From Prochlorococcus sp. AG-459-N19 (GTDB lineage: Bacteria > Cyanobacteriota > Cyanobacteriia > PCC-6307 > Cyanobiaceae): 38,260 nucleotides of DNA. The stretch lies in assembly GCA_003209375.1 (NCBI GenBank), contig QCRF01000008.1, positions 1-38,260 of the forward strand. The letters run 5' to 3'. The translations under genes and the position numbers were made by a program. The notes beneath the pieces were generated by a model that was not told where the DNA came from, searched no databases, and was given only the letters and a program-made list of their open reading frames with translations. Shown one piece after another: positions 1 to 11,304 of this stretch (position 1 is its first letter; the number at the start of each line of letters is the position of its first letter).

Positions 1-299
1 TTGCCTTGGTGATTTTGATCTATAACAATATCCCAAAGCACTCCGCGGTAAATCCCATCGGTTAAAGCTCTACCAAAACCAACTATTTCCCTACCAACCC
101 AAAGACTTATTACGACATCACTATGTGCAAGACATTTTTTTAGATCATTAATTGTTCTATTTTTTGCCCAGAAAGCATTTTTGTCTAGTAATTTTTGTAG
201 CTTAATTAATCCGTTTGTTGGTTTAAGATTAGGACCTAATCCAAAAAACCTTAATCCTAAAGCTCCTTTAGCATGTTTGATTAGAGATATTTCTTTCAT
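1..299 (-). CDS. GNAT-family N-acetyltransferase, N-terminal part (cut by window edge)
   Basis: I translated this from an ATG at 297-299 reading leftward; the frame stays open to the window edge, so about 99 residues of the N-terminal part are seen. Residues 70-99 contain VGREIVGFGRALTDG followed by GVLWDIVIDQNHQG. This is the beta-strand pair and the start of the acetyl-CoA binding motif (V-x-x-x-x-Q/R-x-x-G) of GNAT acetyltransferases. The substrate cannot be told. It is transcribed divergently from secA across a 174-base gap. The family call rests on this motif; the downstream part outside the window would settle it. Confidence 0.72.
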   Translation of the reverse strand, partial: MKEISLIKHAKGALGLRFFGLGPNLKPTNGLIKLQKLLDKNAFWAKNRTINDLKKCLAHSDVVISLWVGREIVGFGRALTDGIYRGVLWDIVIDQNHQG

Positions 300-430
300 T
301 TATTAAAAAGATTTTTGAAAAGTGATGTCAGCTAGGTAATTTATGTGACTTTAATCTAGATACCTTAATCGATCGTTTCTATAAAATAAAGAGATAATAG
401 CTTTCTTCATTCTGTTGTAACGCACTAATT

Positions 431-436
431 TATAAT
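431..436 (+). promoter_or_regulatory. Predicted -10 element of secA
   Basis: A perfect TATAAT lies 38 bases before the secA start. It would give a leader of about 30 bases with an AAGGA ribosome site at 460-464, nine bases before the ATG. No good -35 box is found 17 bases upstream (408-413 reads CATTCT), which is common in Prochlorococcus promoters. Confidence 0.45.
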
Positions 437-473
437 GTTTGTAATAAGATGAATTTTTTAAGGACTTTGACTT

Positions 474-3305
474 ATGCTAAAACTTTTGTTGGGAGATCCG
501 AATACACGAAAGTTAAAGCGCTATCAACCAATAGTGGAAGAGATAAATTTTTTAGAAGAAGAAATTTCTCAACTTACTGATGATGAGCTTAGAAAAGAAA
601 CTCAAAATCTTAAATCAAATATTTCAGCAGAATTAGATTTTAAAAAGCAAAAAGAACTCCTAGAAGAATTTCTTCCTAAAGCCTTTGCAATCGTAAGAGA
701 AGCAAGTAAACGTGTTCTAGATATGAGACACTTTGATGTTCAGTTAATAGGCGGGATGGTTTTAAATGAGTGTCAAATTGCTGAGATGAAGACTGGAGAG
801 GGAAAAACTCTTGTCGCAACATTACCTTGTTATTTAAATGCTCTTACGGGGAAAGGTGTTCATGTTGTTACTGTAAATGATTATTTAGCTAGAAGGGATG
901 CAGAGTGGATGGGACAAGTTCATCGTTTTTTAGGTTTATCCGTTGGTTTGATTCAGCAAGATATGAATCCAGGTGAGAGAAAGAAAAATTATGATTGCGA
1001 TATAACTTATGCCACAAATTCAGAATTAGGATTTGATTATTTAAGAGATAATATGGCTACCGATATTAGTGAGGTAGTTCAAAGAAAATTTAATTACTGC
1101 GTAATTGATGAGGTTGATTCAATTTTAATTGATGAAGCAAGAACGCCTCTAATCATTTCTGGCCAAGTTGAAAGACCACAAGAAAAATATCAAAAAGCTG
1201 CTGAATTATCTCTGGCATTAGTCAAAGCAAAAGAATTAAGTAAAGATGGTATTGATCCAGAAGGTGATTATGAAGTTGATGAAAAACAGAGAAGTTGTAT
1301 CTTAACTGATCAGGGTTTTGCAAAATGTGAAGAGTATTTGGGCGTTAATGATTTATATAATCCTCAAGATCCTTGGGCTCACTACATAACGAATGCTTTA
1401 AAAGCTAAAGAATTATTTATTAAAGATGTCAATTATATTATCAAGAACGATGAAGCTGTCATAGTTGATGAATTTACTGGTAGGGTAATGCCAGGAAGAC
1501 GTTGGAGTGATGGACAACATCAGGCAATAGAAGCAAAAGAGAGTCTTAAAATTCAGCCTGAGACTCAAACATTAGCATCCATAACTTATCAGAATTTTTT
1601 CCTTTTATATCCAGGCTTAGCAGGAATGACTGGAACTGCAAAAACTGAGGAGGTTGAATTTGAAAAAACTTATAAATTAGAATCAACAGTTATACCGACA
1701 AATCAAATAAGAAAGAGACAAGATTGGTCTGATCAAGTATTTAAGACAGAGATTGGTAAATGGAAAGCCGTTGCCAAAGAAACTGCACAAATTCATAGAG
1801 ATGGTAGACCTGTTTTAGTTGGTACAACAAGTGTTGAAAAAAGTGAGTTATTAAGTTCACTTTTAACTGAAGAAAAAATTCCACATAATTTGTTAAATGC
1901 TAAGCCAGAGAATGTTGAACGTGAGGCAGAAATTGTTGCTCAGGCAGGAAGAGCAGGTGCTGTTACTATTGCGACTAATATGGCTGGAAGGGGAACAGAT
2001 ATAATTCTTGGCGGTAATAGTGACTATATGGCAAGGCTTAAATTAAAAGAAATTTTAATTCCTTTGTTAGTCAAGCCTGATAATGAGCATAAACCACCAA
2101 TACCTAAACAAAGAAATTCAAAATCTAAGGGTGGTTTTTCAAAAAAAACTGGTTCAAATTTGAAAAAGAACATTTTAAATTCTTCAACAAGTCTTTTTCC
2201 TTGCAAACTAGATGAAGCAATTGAAAAGAAACTTTCTCTATTAGCTGATGAACTTGTTAAAAATTGGGGAGATAGACAACTTTCTGTCTTGGAGCTTGAT
2301 GACAGGATAGCTACAGCTGCAGAAAAAGCTCCAACAGATGATAACAGGATAAAGCTTTTGAGAGAATCTTTATCCGATGTAAAAAATGAATATGAAAAAG
2401 TTTTGATTCATGAAGAACAAAAAGTAAGAGAAGCTGGAGGTTTACATGTCATTGGTACTGAGAGACATGAATCAAGAAGAGTGGATAATCAACTTAGAGG
2501 TAGAGCAGGAAGACAAGGTGATCTTGGAAGTACAAGATTCTTTTTATCTTTAGATGATAATTTATTAAGGATTTTTGGAGGTGATAGAGTAGCAAACTTA
2601 ATGAATGCTTTTAGGGTTGATGAAGATATGCCTATTGAGTCAGGAATGCTTACTAGATCTCTAGAAAGTGCTCAAAAGAAAGTTGAAACCTATTATTACG
2701 ATATTAGAAAACAAGTTTTTGAATATGACGAGGTAATGAATAATCAAAGAAAAGCAGTTTACGGCGAAAGACTAAGAGTATTGAAAGGAATTGATTTAAA
2801 GAGACAAGTAATAGGATATGGAGAAAGGACAATGATTGAGATTGTGGATGCTTATATTAATCCTGATCTTCCTCCTGAAGAATGGAATATCGATCAATTA
2901 ATATCTAAGGTCAAAGAATTTATATATTTATTAGATGATCTTAAATCTGATGATGTTAATTTACTGTCAATAGAAGAATTAAAAAACTATCTTCAAGAGC
3001 AGTTGCGAATAGCTTATGATTTAAAGGAATCACAAATAGAAAAGATTCGTCCAGGATTAATGAGAGAAGCTGAAAGATTTTTCATTTTGCAGCAAATCGA
3101 TAATTTATGGAGAGAACATCTTCAATCCATGGATTCCTTGAGGGAATCAGTTGGATTGAGAGGTTATGGTCAAAAAGATCCTTTAATCGAATATAAAAAT
3201 GAAGGATATGATATGTTTCTCGAAATGATGACTAATATGAGACGAAATGTTATTTATTCAATGTTTATGTTCCAACCTAAAACTGACACCGACGATAAAA
3301 AATAA
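474..3305 (+). CDS. secA: Preprotein translocase ATPase SecA
   Basis: This is the motor ATPase that drives unfolded precursor proteins through SecYEG in the plasma and thylakoid membranes. The 943 residues carry all SecA landmarks. There is a Walker A MKTGEGKT near residue 105, the [14 protein letters not shown] block near 210-222, the preprotein cross-linking domain, the [10 protein letters not shown] segment, [13 protein letters not shown] near 500-515, and the helical scaffold and wing domains ending with [26 protein letters not shown] basic, low-complexity insertion (about residues 533-580) interrupts the second nucleotide-binding fold, as in other cyanobacterial SecA proteins. The C-terminus ends in a short acidic/lysine tail and lacks the Cys-rich zinc motif that binds SecB in proteobacteria. 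The ATG start is backed by AAGGA nine bases upstream. It converges with cysE, eight bases away. Confidence 0.98.
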   Translation: MLKLLLGDPNTRKLKRYQPIVEEINFLEEEISQLTDDELRKETQNLKSNISAELDFKKQKELLEEFLPKAFAIVREASKRVLDMRHFDVQLIGGMVLNECQIAEMKTGEGKTLVATLPCYLNALTGKGVHVVTVNDYLARRDAEWMGQVHRFLGLSVGLIQQDMNPGERKKNYDCDITYATNSELGFDYLRDNMATDISEVVQRKFNYCVIDEVDSILIDEARTPLIISGQVERPQEKYQKAAELSLALVKAKELSKDGIDPEGDYEVDEKQRSCILTDQGFAKCEEYLGVNDLYNPQDPWAHYITNALKAKELFIKDVNYIIKNDEAVIVDEFTGRVMPGRRWSDGQHQAIEAKESLKIQPETQTLASITYQNFFLLYPGLAGMTGTAKTEEVEFEKTYKLESTVIPTNQIRKRQDWSDQVFKTEIGKWKAVAKETAQIHRDGRPVLVGTTSVEKSELLSSLLTEEKIPHNLLNAKPENVEREAEIVAQAGRAGAVTIATNMAGRGTDIILGGNSDYMARLKLKEILIPLLVKPDNEHKPPIPKQRNSKSKGGFSKKTGSNLKKNILNSSTSLFPCKLDEAIEKKLSLLADELVKNWGDRQLSVLELDDRIATAAEKAPTDDNRIKLLRESLSDVKNEYEKVLIHEEQKVREAGGLHVIGTERHESRRVDNQLRGRAGRQGDLGSTRFFLSLDDNLLRIFGGDRVANLMNAFRVDEDMPIESGMLTRSLESAQKKVETYYYDIRKQVFEYDEVMNNQRKAVYGERLRVLKGIDLKRQVIGYGERTMIEIVDAYINPDLPPEEWNIDQLISKVKEFIYLLDDLKSDDVNLLSIEELKNYLQEQLRIAYDLKESQIEKIRPGLMREAERFFILQQIDNLWREHLQSMDSLRESVGLRGYGQKDPLIEYKNEGYDMFLEMMTNMRRNVIYSMFMFQPKTDTDDKK

Positions 3306-3313
3306 ATCAATAT

Positions 3314-4051
3314 TTAATCATCTCCAAGATATTCAAAAATTTCTTTGTCTTTAAGATTTTGAGAATCACCGAGTTGCGAAATATCAATAGATTCTGAGCT
3401 AGCTATACATTGTAGAGTTTTTTGTAATTTAAGAATTTCATTTTCAAGAGTGTCTATTCTATCCATTAAATTTTTTATTACATTAGCTTCTGCATCTGGT
3501 AAAGCAGAGTGAGCTAATGGATTTACTTTCACACCACTTTGATGGACTACTCTGCCAGGAACTCCAACCACAGTACTGTTCCCCTCTACATTTCGAACAA
3601 CTACTGAACCAGCGCCAATTCGGGTATTAGATCCTACCGTGATGGATCCGAGAACTTTTGCACCTGCTCCAACTACAACATTTTCCTTTAAGGTTGGGTG
3701 TCTTTTGCCATGGCTTTTACCAGTACCTCCTAATGTCACTCCTTGATAAAGCAAACAGTTATTTCCTATCTCAGCTGTTTCACCGATTACAACGCCCATT
3801 CCATGGTCTATAAAAACTCTTTTACCAATTTTTGCTCCAGGATGGATTTCAATACCAGTCGCTAGCCTATTAAGATGACTTAGAAAGCGGGGAATCAAAG
3901 GAATCTTTAATTGCCATAATTTATGCGTAAACCTATGTATAACTATTGATTGAAAGCCTGGGTAGCAAAGAAATATCTCAATTATTCCTCTTGCTGCAGG
4001 GTCTCTCTCTTTGATAATTTCTATGTCTGATTTAAAAGTTTTCAACACCAT
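3314..4051 (-). CDS. cysE: Serine O-acetyltransferase
   Basis: It makes O-acetylserine from serine and acetyl-CoA, the first committed step of cysteine synthesis. The 245 residues show the SAT N-terminal helical part (RDPAARG...IFLCYPGFQSIVIHRFTHKLW) followed by left-handed beta-helix hexapeptide repeats. The catalytic region contains HPGAKIGKRVFIDHGMGVVIGE with the key His, and GVTLGGTGK and KRHPTL follow. The C-terminal 60 residues end in an acidic tail. It starts only three bases after the stop of the GntR-type regulator upstream, so the two are probably one transcript and perhaps translationally coupled. The family assignment is secure; the regulatory link to GntR is inference. Confidence 0.96.
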   Translation of the reverse strand: MVLKTFKSDIEIIKERDPAARGIIEIFLCYPGFQSIVIHRFTHKLWQLKIPLIPRFLSHLNRLATGIEIHPGAKIGKRVFIDHGMGVVIGETAEIGNNCLLYQGVTLGGTGKSHGKRHPTLKENVVVGAGAKVLGSITVGSNTRIGAGSVVVRNVEGNSTVVGVPGRVVHQSGVKVNPLAHSALPDAEANVIKNLMDRIDTLENEILKLQKTLQCIASSESIDISQLGDSQNLKDKEIFEYLGDD

Positions 4052-4054
4052 GGT

Positions 4055-5041
4055 TTAGTTAATAACTCCTATTTCTTTTTTTAATTGATTTATTGTTTCA
4101 ATACTTAGATAATTTTTAGCACATATTATTTGAGGTAATCTCATCAGCTGAGAACGATTTTTTAATAATGTGTTTTCTACAACTGATAAACTAGGCCCAT
4201 CACATACTATATGGTTCGAAGCCTTTAAAAGTGATAGTAATCTACTGTTATTGTCTGATATTGCAGTCATAATCATTAATTCACTACCTCGCATGCTGTG
4301 TATAATAACTTCTGCCGCTCTCAATAAACCAGGACTTATACTAACAATACCTACACAATTTCCAGCATTTAATTCCTTAAGGATTTTCAATTCCTTTTGA
4401 AAGTCGCTCAGGTCAACTGCGATAGCGCGCACTCCATGCTGCTTAGCAATTTTTTCTAGAGGCTGTAAAAAATATCTGCTTGTAACAATCGTACCATTAT
4501 TTGAATTACTCAAAACTTTTTCTAATTCTTCCATAGGAACTACCTCTACTGGTACGTTAACTGTTGTAGAAAGGTCTTCTGCTATTAACATAGAAGCGCC
4601 AATATCTTCTCTAGGAGTACTGACTACAATTTTTGATCCGCACCTAATACGCCAATCAATTTCATTAGTCAATATATCTCTCGTTTCTTGTAAGGTGCAT
4701 CCAAGATTTATCAAGTTGTCAATAGACTTCTTTGCTTCTTGATCTGGTAGTTTAATTATTTTATCTTTTGAGTAAACTGATTTTTTAAATTCTCTTTTAT
4801 TAAGATTATCTCTTACATAGATACCTGATCCAGCTATTGCTTCAACAACTCCATCGATTTCTAGTTGTCTGTATACTTTGCTTATAGTATTCCGATGGAG
4901 TCCAGTCTGCATTGCAAGCTGCCTTGTGCTGGGAAGTCTGTGTCCAGGAGGATAATGTCTTGCTGCAATTGCAAAACAAATTTGATTATATAGCTGAGTA
5001 GATGCTGGTATATCACTTTCTTGTTGAATATGGAATCTCAC
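4055..5041 (-). CDS. GntR-family transcriptional regulator with unassigned effector domain
   Basis: Residues 1-78 form a GntR winged helix: IPASTQLYNQICFAIAARHYPPG, RLPSTRQLAMQTGLHRNTISKVYRQLE and the wing AIAGSGIYVRDN. This N-terminus resembles the YtrA/MocR type. The C-terminal part, about residues 95-328, is neither an aminotransferase fold (MocR), a UTRA domain (HutC) nor a FadR helical bundle. It instead shows alternating beta/alpha segments (KIVVSTPR, VEVVPM, GTIVTSRYFLQPL, VRAIAVDLSDF, VGIVSIS, IVCDGPS), suggesting a Rossmann-like ligand-binding unit. The start codon is GTG. It lies between infC (75 bases upstream) and cysE (three bases downstream). The ligand and targets are unknown. 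Confidence 0.85.
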   Translation of the reverse strand: MRFHIQQESDIPASTQLYNQICFAIAARHYPPGHRLPSTRQLAMQTGLHRNTISKVYRQLEIDGVVEAIAGSGIYVRDNLNKREFKKSVYSKDKIIKLPDQEAKKSIDNLINLGCTLQETRDILTNEIDWRIRCGSKIVVSTPREDIGASMLIAEDLSTTVNVPVEVVPMEELEKVLSNSNNGTIVTSRYFLQPLEKIAKQHGVRAIAVDLSDFQKELKILKELNAGNCVGIVSISPGLLRAAEVIIHSMRGSELMIMTAISDNNSRLLSLLKASNHIVCDGPSLSVVENTLLKNRSQLMRLPQIICAKNYLSIETINQLKKEIGVIN

Positions 5042-5116
5042 TTTGTAAAATCCTAATTAATTTATTTTTACCATAGTGACACTTTAACATTCGTCATATT
5101 ATTTGATGAAATATTT

Positions 5117-5689
5117 TCAGCCATCATCTTTTTTAATGAGAGGAGTTTTTCGAGGGCTTAAAAACATAATCATGTTTCTCCCTTCTCTTTTTGGTTTTTG
5201 TTGTACTTCTGATTGCTCTTCTAAATCATTAGCCATTTTCAAAAGAAGTGTTTCAGCTAAATTTGAGTGTTGAATTTCTCTACCCCTAAAAATTACAGTA
5301 CATTTTACTTTGTCTCCAGATTTTAGAAATTTAGCAGCTTGGCCGATGCGGACATCATAATCATGCGTGTCAATTTTGTACCTCATTTTCACCTCTTTAA
5401 CTTCTGTTTGATGGGATTTTTTCCTTGCTTCTTTAGCTTTCTTTTCTTGTTCAAATTTATATTTTCCATAGTCCATTATTCTGCAAACAGGAGGGTTTGC
5501 TTTTTCGCTCACCAAAACCAAATCAAGTTCTCTTTGAGATGCAACTTCTAATGCTTTTAATCTATCTATGACACCTAATTGTTTCCCATCTGAATCAACA
5601 ACTCTCAATTGAGGGTATTTTATTCTTTCATTTATATTTGGTAGCTCTCTAACGGGAGCTCGGCGGTCAAAGCGTGGACGTGGGGGCAT
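5117..5689 (-). CDS. infC: Translation initiation factor IF-3
   Basis: IF-3 binds the 30S subunit, keeps 50S away and checks the start codon and initiator tRNA. The 190 residues show the N-domain ([21 protein letters not shown], with [27 protein letters not shown]) and the C-domain ([34 protein letters not shown]). A short Arg-rich leader [10 protein letters not shown] precedes the conserved part. The start here is an ATG, not the rare ATT used for infC autoregulation in enterobacteria. It lies 53 bases downstream of miaA in the same direction. Confidence 0.97.
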   Translation of the reverse strand: MPPRPRFDRRAPVRELPNINERIKYPQLRVVDSDGKQLGVIDRLKALEVASQRELDLVLVSEKANPPVCRIMDYGKYKFEQEKKAKEARKKSHQTEVKEVKMRYKIDTHDYDVRIGQAAKFLKSGDKVKCTVIFRGREIQHSNLAETLLLKMANDLEEQSEVQQKPKREGRNMIMFLSPRKTPLIKKDDG

Positions 5690-5742
5690 TCAGTTAATTA
5701 AATAATTTGTTTGGATAATGAACGAAATCTATTTTTATAAAG

Positions 5743-6642
5743 TTAGCCCAAAAAGGACTCTATATTAATTATTGCATCTTTTAGTAAGTTTTTGTTATTA
5801 AGCCAAAGAGGATTATTTTTATTACGAAACCAAGTTTTTTGTCTTTTTGCAAATTGGATTGTCTTTGTTGTAGTTAACTCAATCGCTCTGTCAATTGTTG
5901 ATTGGTTATTTAGAACATCTCTAGCTTCTCGATAACCAATGGTTTCTAATATTGGCAAATCTAATCCGTATTTAGAAATAAGATGATACGTCTCTTCAAT
6001 AATTCCAGACAAAAACATATGTTTTGTTCTTTGTAAAATTCTTTCTTTTAAGTTATCTCTATCCAATCCAAGCTCTAATATTCTCCAGTCAGGAGGTTTT
6101 TGAACTTTCAGAGTTGAAAATGGTTTACCTGTTACGTAGAAGACTTCTAAAGCTCTGATTGTTCTAATGTGGTCAGCAAAATGAATTTTTTTTGTTGATA
6201 ATGGATCACAAGTTGTTAACAAGTCCCAACATTTTTTCTGACCTAGCTTTTCTAATTGTTTTCTTAAATTCTTTTGAGGAGGGACATCTGGTACAAAAAA
6301 ACCTTTTGTGATTGAGTTCATATACAACCCACTCCCTCCAACAAGAAAAGGTAAATTATCCTGTTTAATTTCTCTTTTTATTGATTTATGGGCAATTTCT
6401 TGAAATTGTTTTACGTTAATTGGATGAATTGGCTCCTCAATATCAATTAAAAAATGCTTTACTTGTTGTTGTTGTTTTATAGATGGTTTGGCTGTTCCAA
6501 TATCCATAGACTTATAAATTTGCCTTGAATCGATATTGTGTATATGAGTTTTAAAATATTCTGCAATTTCAATAGCCAATTCTGTTTTACCACTTGCGGT
6601 AGGCCCAATTAAAATTATTACACGAGGCGGATATGAAGACAT
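5743..6642 (-). CDS. miaA: tRNA dimethylallyltransferase
   Basis: It transfers a dimethylallyl group to N6 of A37 in tRNAs reading codons that start with U. The sequence has a P-loop [11 protein letters not shown] near residue 12, the [16 protein letters not shown] motif, GGSGLY near residue 104, the [10 protein letters not shown] segment and the C-terminal [14 protein letters not shown] tRNA-contact motif. Its length of 299 residues is normal. It is the first gene of the minus-strand run miaA-infC-gntR-cysE and diverges from gyrB across 150 bases. Confidence 0.97.
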   Translation of the reverse strand: MSSYPPRVIILIGPTASGKTELAIEIAEYFKTHIHNIDSRQIYKSMDIGTAKPSIKQQQQVKHFLIDIEEPIHPINVKQFQEIAHKSIKREIKQDNLPFLVGGSGLYMNSITKGFFVPDVPPQKNLRKQLEKLGQKKCWDLLTTCDPLSTKKIHFADHIRTIRALEVFYVTGKPFSTLKVQKPPDWRILELGLDRDNLKERILQRTKHMFLSGIIEETYHLISKYGLDLPILETIGYREARDVLNNQSTIDRAIELTTTKTIQFAKRQKTWFRNKNNPLWLNNKNLLKDAIINIESFLG

Positions 6643-6770
6643 ATGAATTTATGAAGAAAAAAAAATTAGCTATATAATTAAAGTAATTAAATTTTTCATT
6701 GACTTCGAGCCTTTATCTTATTGCGGTGGTAAGTTTAATTAAATACCTTTTAAAAATAACATTTTAAAAG

Positions 6771-9086
<2,316 letters not shown>

Positions 9087-9090
9087 AATT

Positions 9091-9456
9091 TTGGATTTTA
9101 GTTCAATATTTATACTTTTACTTGGAAGTACTTTTGGATTAATATTAAGAATATTCATACAAAATAATTTTAAAAAAAGTATAGGCTTTGATATCCAAAA
9201 TACTTCAATAGTAAATTTTTTATCAGCTTTTTTTTTAGGAATTTTAGTAGCATTAAATTTTATTAATACTGAAATATTAATGCTACTTTATAGCGGTTTT
9301 TTAGGATGTTTTAGTACATTTTCTTCCTTTATATTTCAACTATTTAACTTATTTAAAAAGAGAAAATTCCTAAGATTATTTTTCCACTATACCGAAGTGA
9401 TAATTTTTTCTTTCCTCTTTTTTTATTTAGGTTACTTTGTTATTCAGTTTTTTTAA
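9091..9456 (+). CDS. crcB: CrcB/Fluc-type fluoride channel, first of a pair
   Basis: This 121-residue protein with four membrane spans starts at a TTG four bases after the preceding stop. Fluc family marks are visible: Gly12/Gly16/Arg20 in helix 1, Asn42 in VNFLSAFFLG of helix 2, and the phenylalanine box GFLGCFSTFSSF (Phe77, Phe80) in helix 3. Fluc channels are dual-topology dimers exporting fluoride. Where two adjacent genes occur, as here, the family usually forms a heterodimer of opposite topology. This copy keeps the pore asparagine. The TTG start is the only in-frame choice that preserves helix 1. Confidence 0.82.
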   Translation: MDFSSIFILLLGSTFGLILRIFIQNNFKKSIGFDIQNTSIVNFLSAFFLGILVALNFINTEILMLLYSGFLGCFSTFSSFIFQLFNLFKKRKFLRLFFHYTEVIIFSFLFFYLGYFVIQFF

Positions 9457-9787
9457 AGTGAAAATAAAAAATTTTATTTTTATTCTTTTAGCTGCTTACT
9501 TAGCTACTTTTTTAAGATTAATTATAAATAATAACTTTTTTATTTCACTAATTGGATCATTTTTAGTGGGTTTTTTTATCAATAAAAGATTAAGTTATTC
9601 AATTGAAAATATTTTATTGAGTGGTTTTTTTTCTTGCTTTACATCTTTTAGCGGATTTATATATTTTTTGTACAAAATTCTAAATCAAGGGGATTGGATA
9701 AAATTTATTATTTTGTCTAATTTAATCATTATTGTGAATTTATTCACAATGTTCGTCGGGTTCTGGATAAGTAGAAAAATTACTTAG
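9437..9787 (+). CDS. crcB: CrcB/Fluc-type fluoride channel, second of a pair
   Basis: The 116-residue frame opens at a TTG inside the previous gene. A GTG at 9458, two bases after that gene's stop, is an equally good start and removes seven residues (product starts VKIKNF). Four hydrophobic spans are present. Helix 1 has the conserved Arg (LATFLRLII), and the phenylalanine box GFFSCFTSFSGF (Phe71, Phe74) is kept. The conserved helix-2 asparagine of the VN-x-x-G motif is Ser37 here (ISLIGSFLVG). It is presumably the partner of the upstream copy in a heterodimeric channel. The family call is good; fluoride transport is inferred. Confidence 0.78.
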   Translation: MLFSFFKVKIKNFIFILLAAYLATFLRLIINNNFFISLIGSFLVGFFINKRLSYSIENILLSGFFSCFTSFSGFIYFLYKILNQGDWIKFIILSNLIIIVNLFTMFVGFWISRKIT

Positions 9788-9793
9788 ATTCCA

Positions 9794-9799
9794 TATAAT
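9794..9799 (+). promoter_or_regulatory. Possible -10 element before mgtE
   Basis: A perfect TATAAT lies in the 43-base gap between the second crcB gene and mgtE. It is followed by an AAGGGA ribosome site about ten bases before the mgtE ATG. No -35 box is recognised, and the site could simply be AT-rich sequence. Confidence 0.3.
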
Positions 9800-9830
9800 A
9801 GTGTTGTTACTTTGACAAGGGATTATATTT

Positions 9831-11237
9831 ATGAAAAAAAATAATCTTGAAACAGTTTCATCTTTATCTTCAGATTTAAGTACACGAGAAAATATTACTA
9901 TTCAACTTGAGGAATTGCTCATCGCGGGAAATTATGATGAAGCTAAGTTACTTTTAGAGCCTTCACAACCTGTTGATATTGCAGATGCCATTGGAAGCCT
10001 TCCACTAATATTGCAGGCATTAGCATTTAGATTGTTAAAGAAAAATGAAGCAATTGAGGTTTATGAATATTTAGATCCAGTAGTTCAGCAAACTTTATTA
10101 GAAAGGCTTCGTTCAGGTGAAGTTTTAGAAATCGTTGAAAAAATGTCTCCTGATGATAGAGTTCAACTCTTTGATGAATTACCTGCAAAAGTTGTACGAA
10201 AATTTTTGTCTGCTCTTAGTCCTGGTGAAAGGAAAGTAACAGCTGAATTACTTGGATATGAGCCTGAAACTGCTGGGAGACTAATGACAACTGAATTTAT
10301 AGACCTTAAAGAGATGTTAACAGCAGCCGAGGCTCTTTCTTTAGTTAGAAAAAGAGCCCCATTTACTGAAACTATCTATAGCTTATATGTTACGGATAAA
10401 GAAAGACATCTAACTGGTATTCTCTCTTTAAGAGATCTTGTAACAGCTGATCCTTCTAAGCCAATAGGAGATGTTATGACAAGAGATGTAGTTAATATCT
10501 CTACTAATACGAATCAAGAAGAGGTTGCTAGAGCAATACAAAGATATGATTTTTTAGCTCTCCCAGTCGTTGATAAAGAAAAAAGACTGGTTGGGATTGT
10601 AACTGTAGATGATTTAATCGATGTCATAGAACAAGAAGCAACAAGAGACATTTATGCCGCGGGGGCAGTACAGCCTGGAGATGAAGATGATTATTTCCAA
10701 AGTAGTTTGTTTACGATTGCCCGAAGAAGAATTTTATGGTTATTAATTTTGGTTTTCGCAAATGGTTTAACTACAAAAGTTATAGCTATGAATGATCAAA
10801 TATTAAAAGAAATAGTTTTGTTAGCTGCATTTATTCCATTACTTATTGGAACGGGGGGAAATGTAGGCGCTCAAAGTTCAACGGTTGTCATTAGGGGGTT
10901 AAGTACTCAAAAATTAAAGTCTCTTGGTGCAATCAAGGCAGTGGTTAAAGAGGCAATAACAGGCGCTCTATTAGGTGTTTTCATGATGCTTGTAGTATTC
11001 CCCTTCGCTTGGTGGCAAGGAGAGGGGCCTTTAATCGCGTCTGCGGTGGGAATAAGTTTAATATCAATAACAACTTTAGCTGCTACAACAGGAGCGATAC
11101 TCCCTTTGCTGTTTGACAGAATGAAGTTAGATCCAGCCTTAATGTCTTCCCCTTTCATTACAACTGTCACTGATATAGCGGGTGTATTTATTTATCTCAG
11201 TACAGCAAAATGGCTATTAAGTGCGTCATTTGCCTAA
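9831..11237 (+). CDS. mgtE: Magnesium transporter MgtE
   Basis: MgtE is a homodimeric Mg2+ channel of the plasma membrane gated by cytosolic Mg2+. The 468 residues follow the family order. An N-domain of helical repeats (about 30-145) comes first, then two CBS domains (about 150-285: TETIYSLYVTDKERHLTGILSLRDL and FLALPVVDKEKRLVGIVTVDDL), a plug helix, and five membrane spans (about 295-468). The last part includes PLLIGTGGNVGAQSSTVVIRG, the Mg2+ pore segment. It may be transcribed with the upstream gyrB-SH3-crcB-crcB cluster or from its own -10 at 9794. An Mg2+-responsive leader cannot fit in the 43-base gap. Confidence 0.96.
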   Translation: MKKNNLETVSSLSSDLSTRENITIQLEELLIAGNYDEAKLLLEPSQPVDIADAIGSLPLILQALAFRLLKKNEAIEVYEYLDPVVQQTLLERLRSGEVLEIVEKMSPDDRVQLFDELPAKVVRKFLSALSPGERKVTAELLGYEPETAGRLMTTEFIDLKEMLTAAEALSLVRKRAPFTETIYSLYVTDKERHLTGILSLRDLVTADPSKPIGDVMTRDVVNISTNTNQEEVARAIQRYDFLALPVVDKEKRLVGIVTVDDLIDVIEQEATRDIYAAGAVQPGDEDDYFQSSLFTIARRRILWLLILVFANGLTTKVIAMNDQILKEIVLLAAFIPLLIGTGGNVGAQSSTVVIRGLSTQKLKSLGAIKAVVKEAITGALLGVFMMLVVFPFAWWQGEGPLIASAVGISLISITTLAATTGAILPLLFDRMKLDPALMSSPFITTVTDIAGVFIYLSTAKWLLSASFA

Positions 11238-11304
11238 ATTAACTAGGTATTTATTCTCATTTTTGTAAAATTGTGGATTTTTTTGTTTAACTTTACATTT
11301 CTTA

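Noticed and set aside
415..447. Two TTACA-like elements on the minus strand upstream of secA, resembling an HLR1 light-response site
   Set aside because: HLR1 needs the two TTACA units about ten bases apart; these are about 24 bases apart.
6699..6704. TTGACT as a -35 box for gyrB
   Set aside because: No -10-like hexamer lies 16-18 bases downstream (the region reads TGCGGT).
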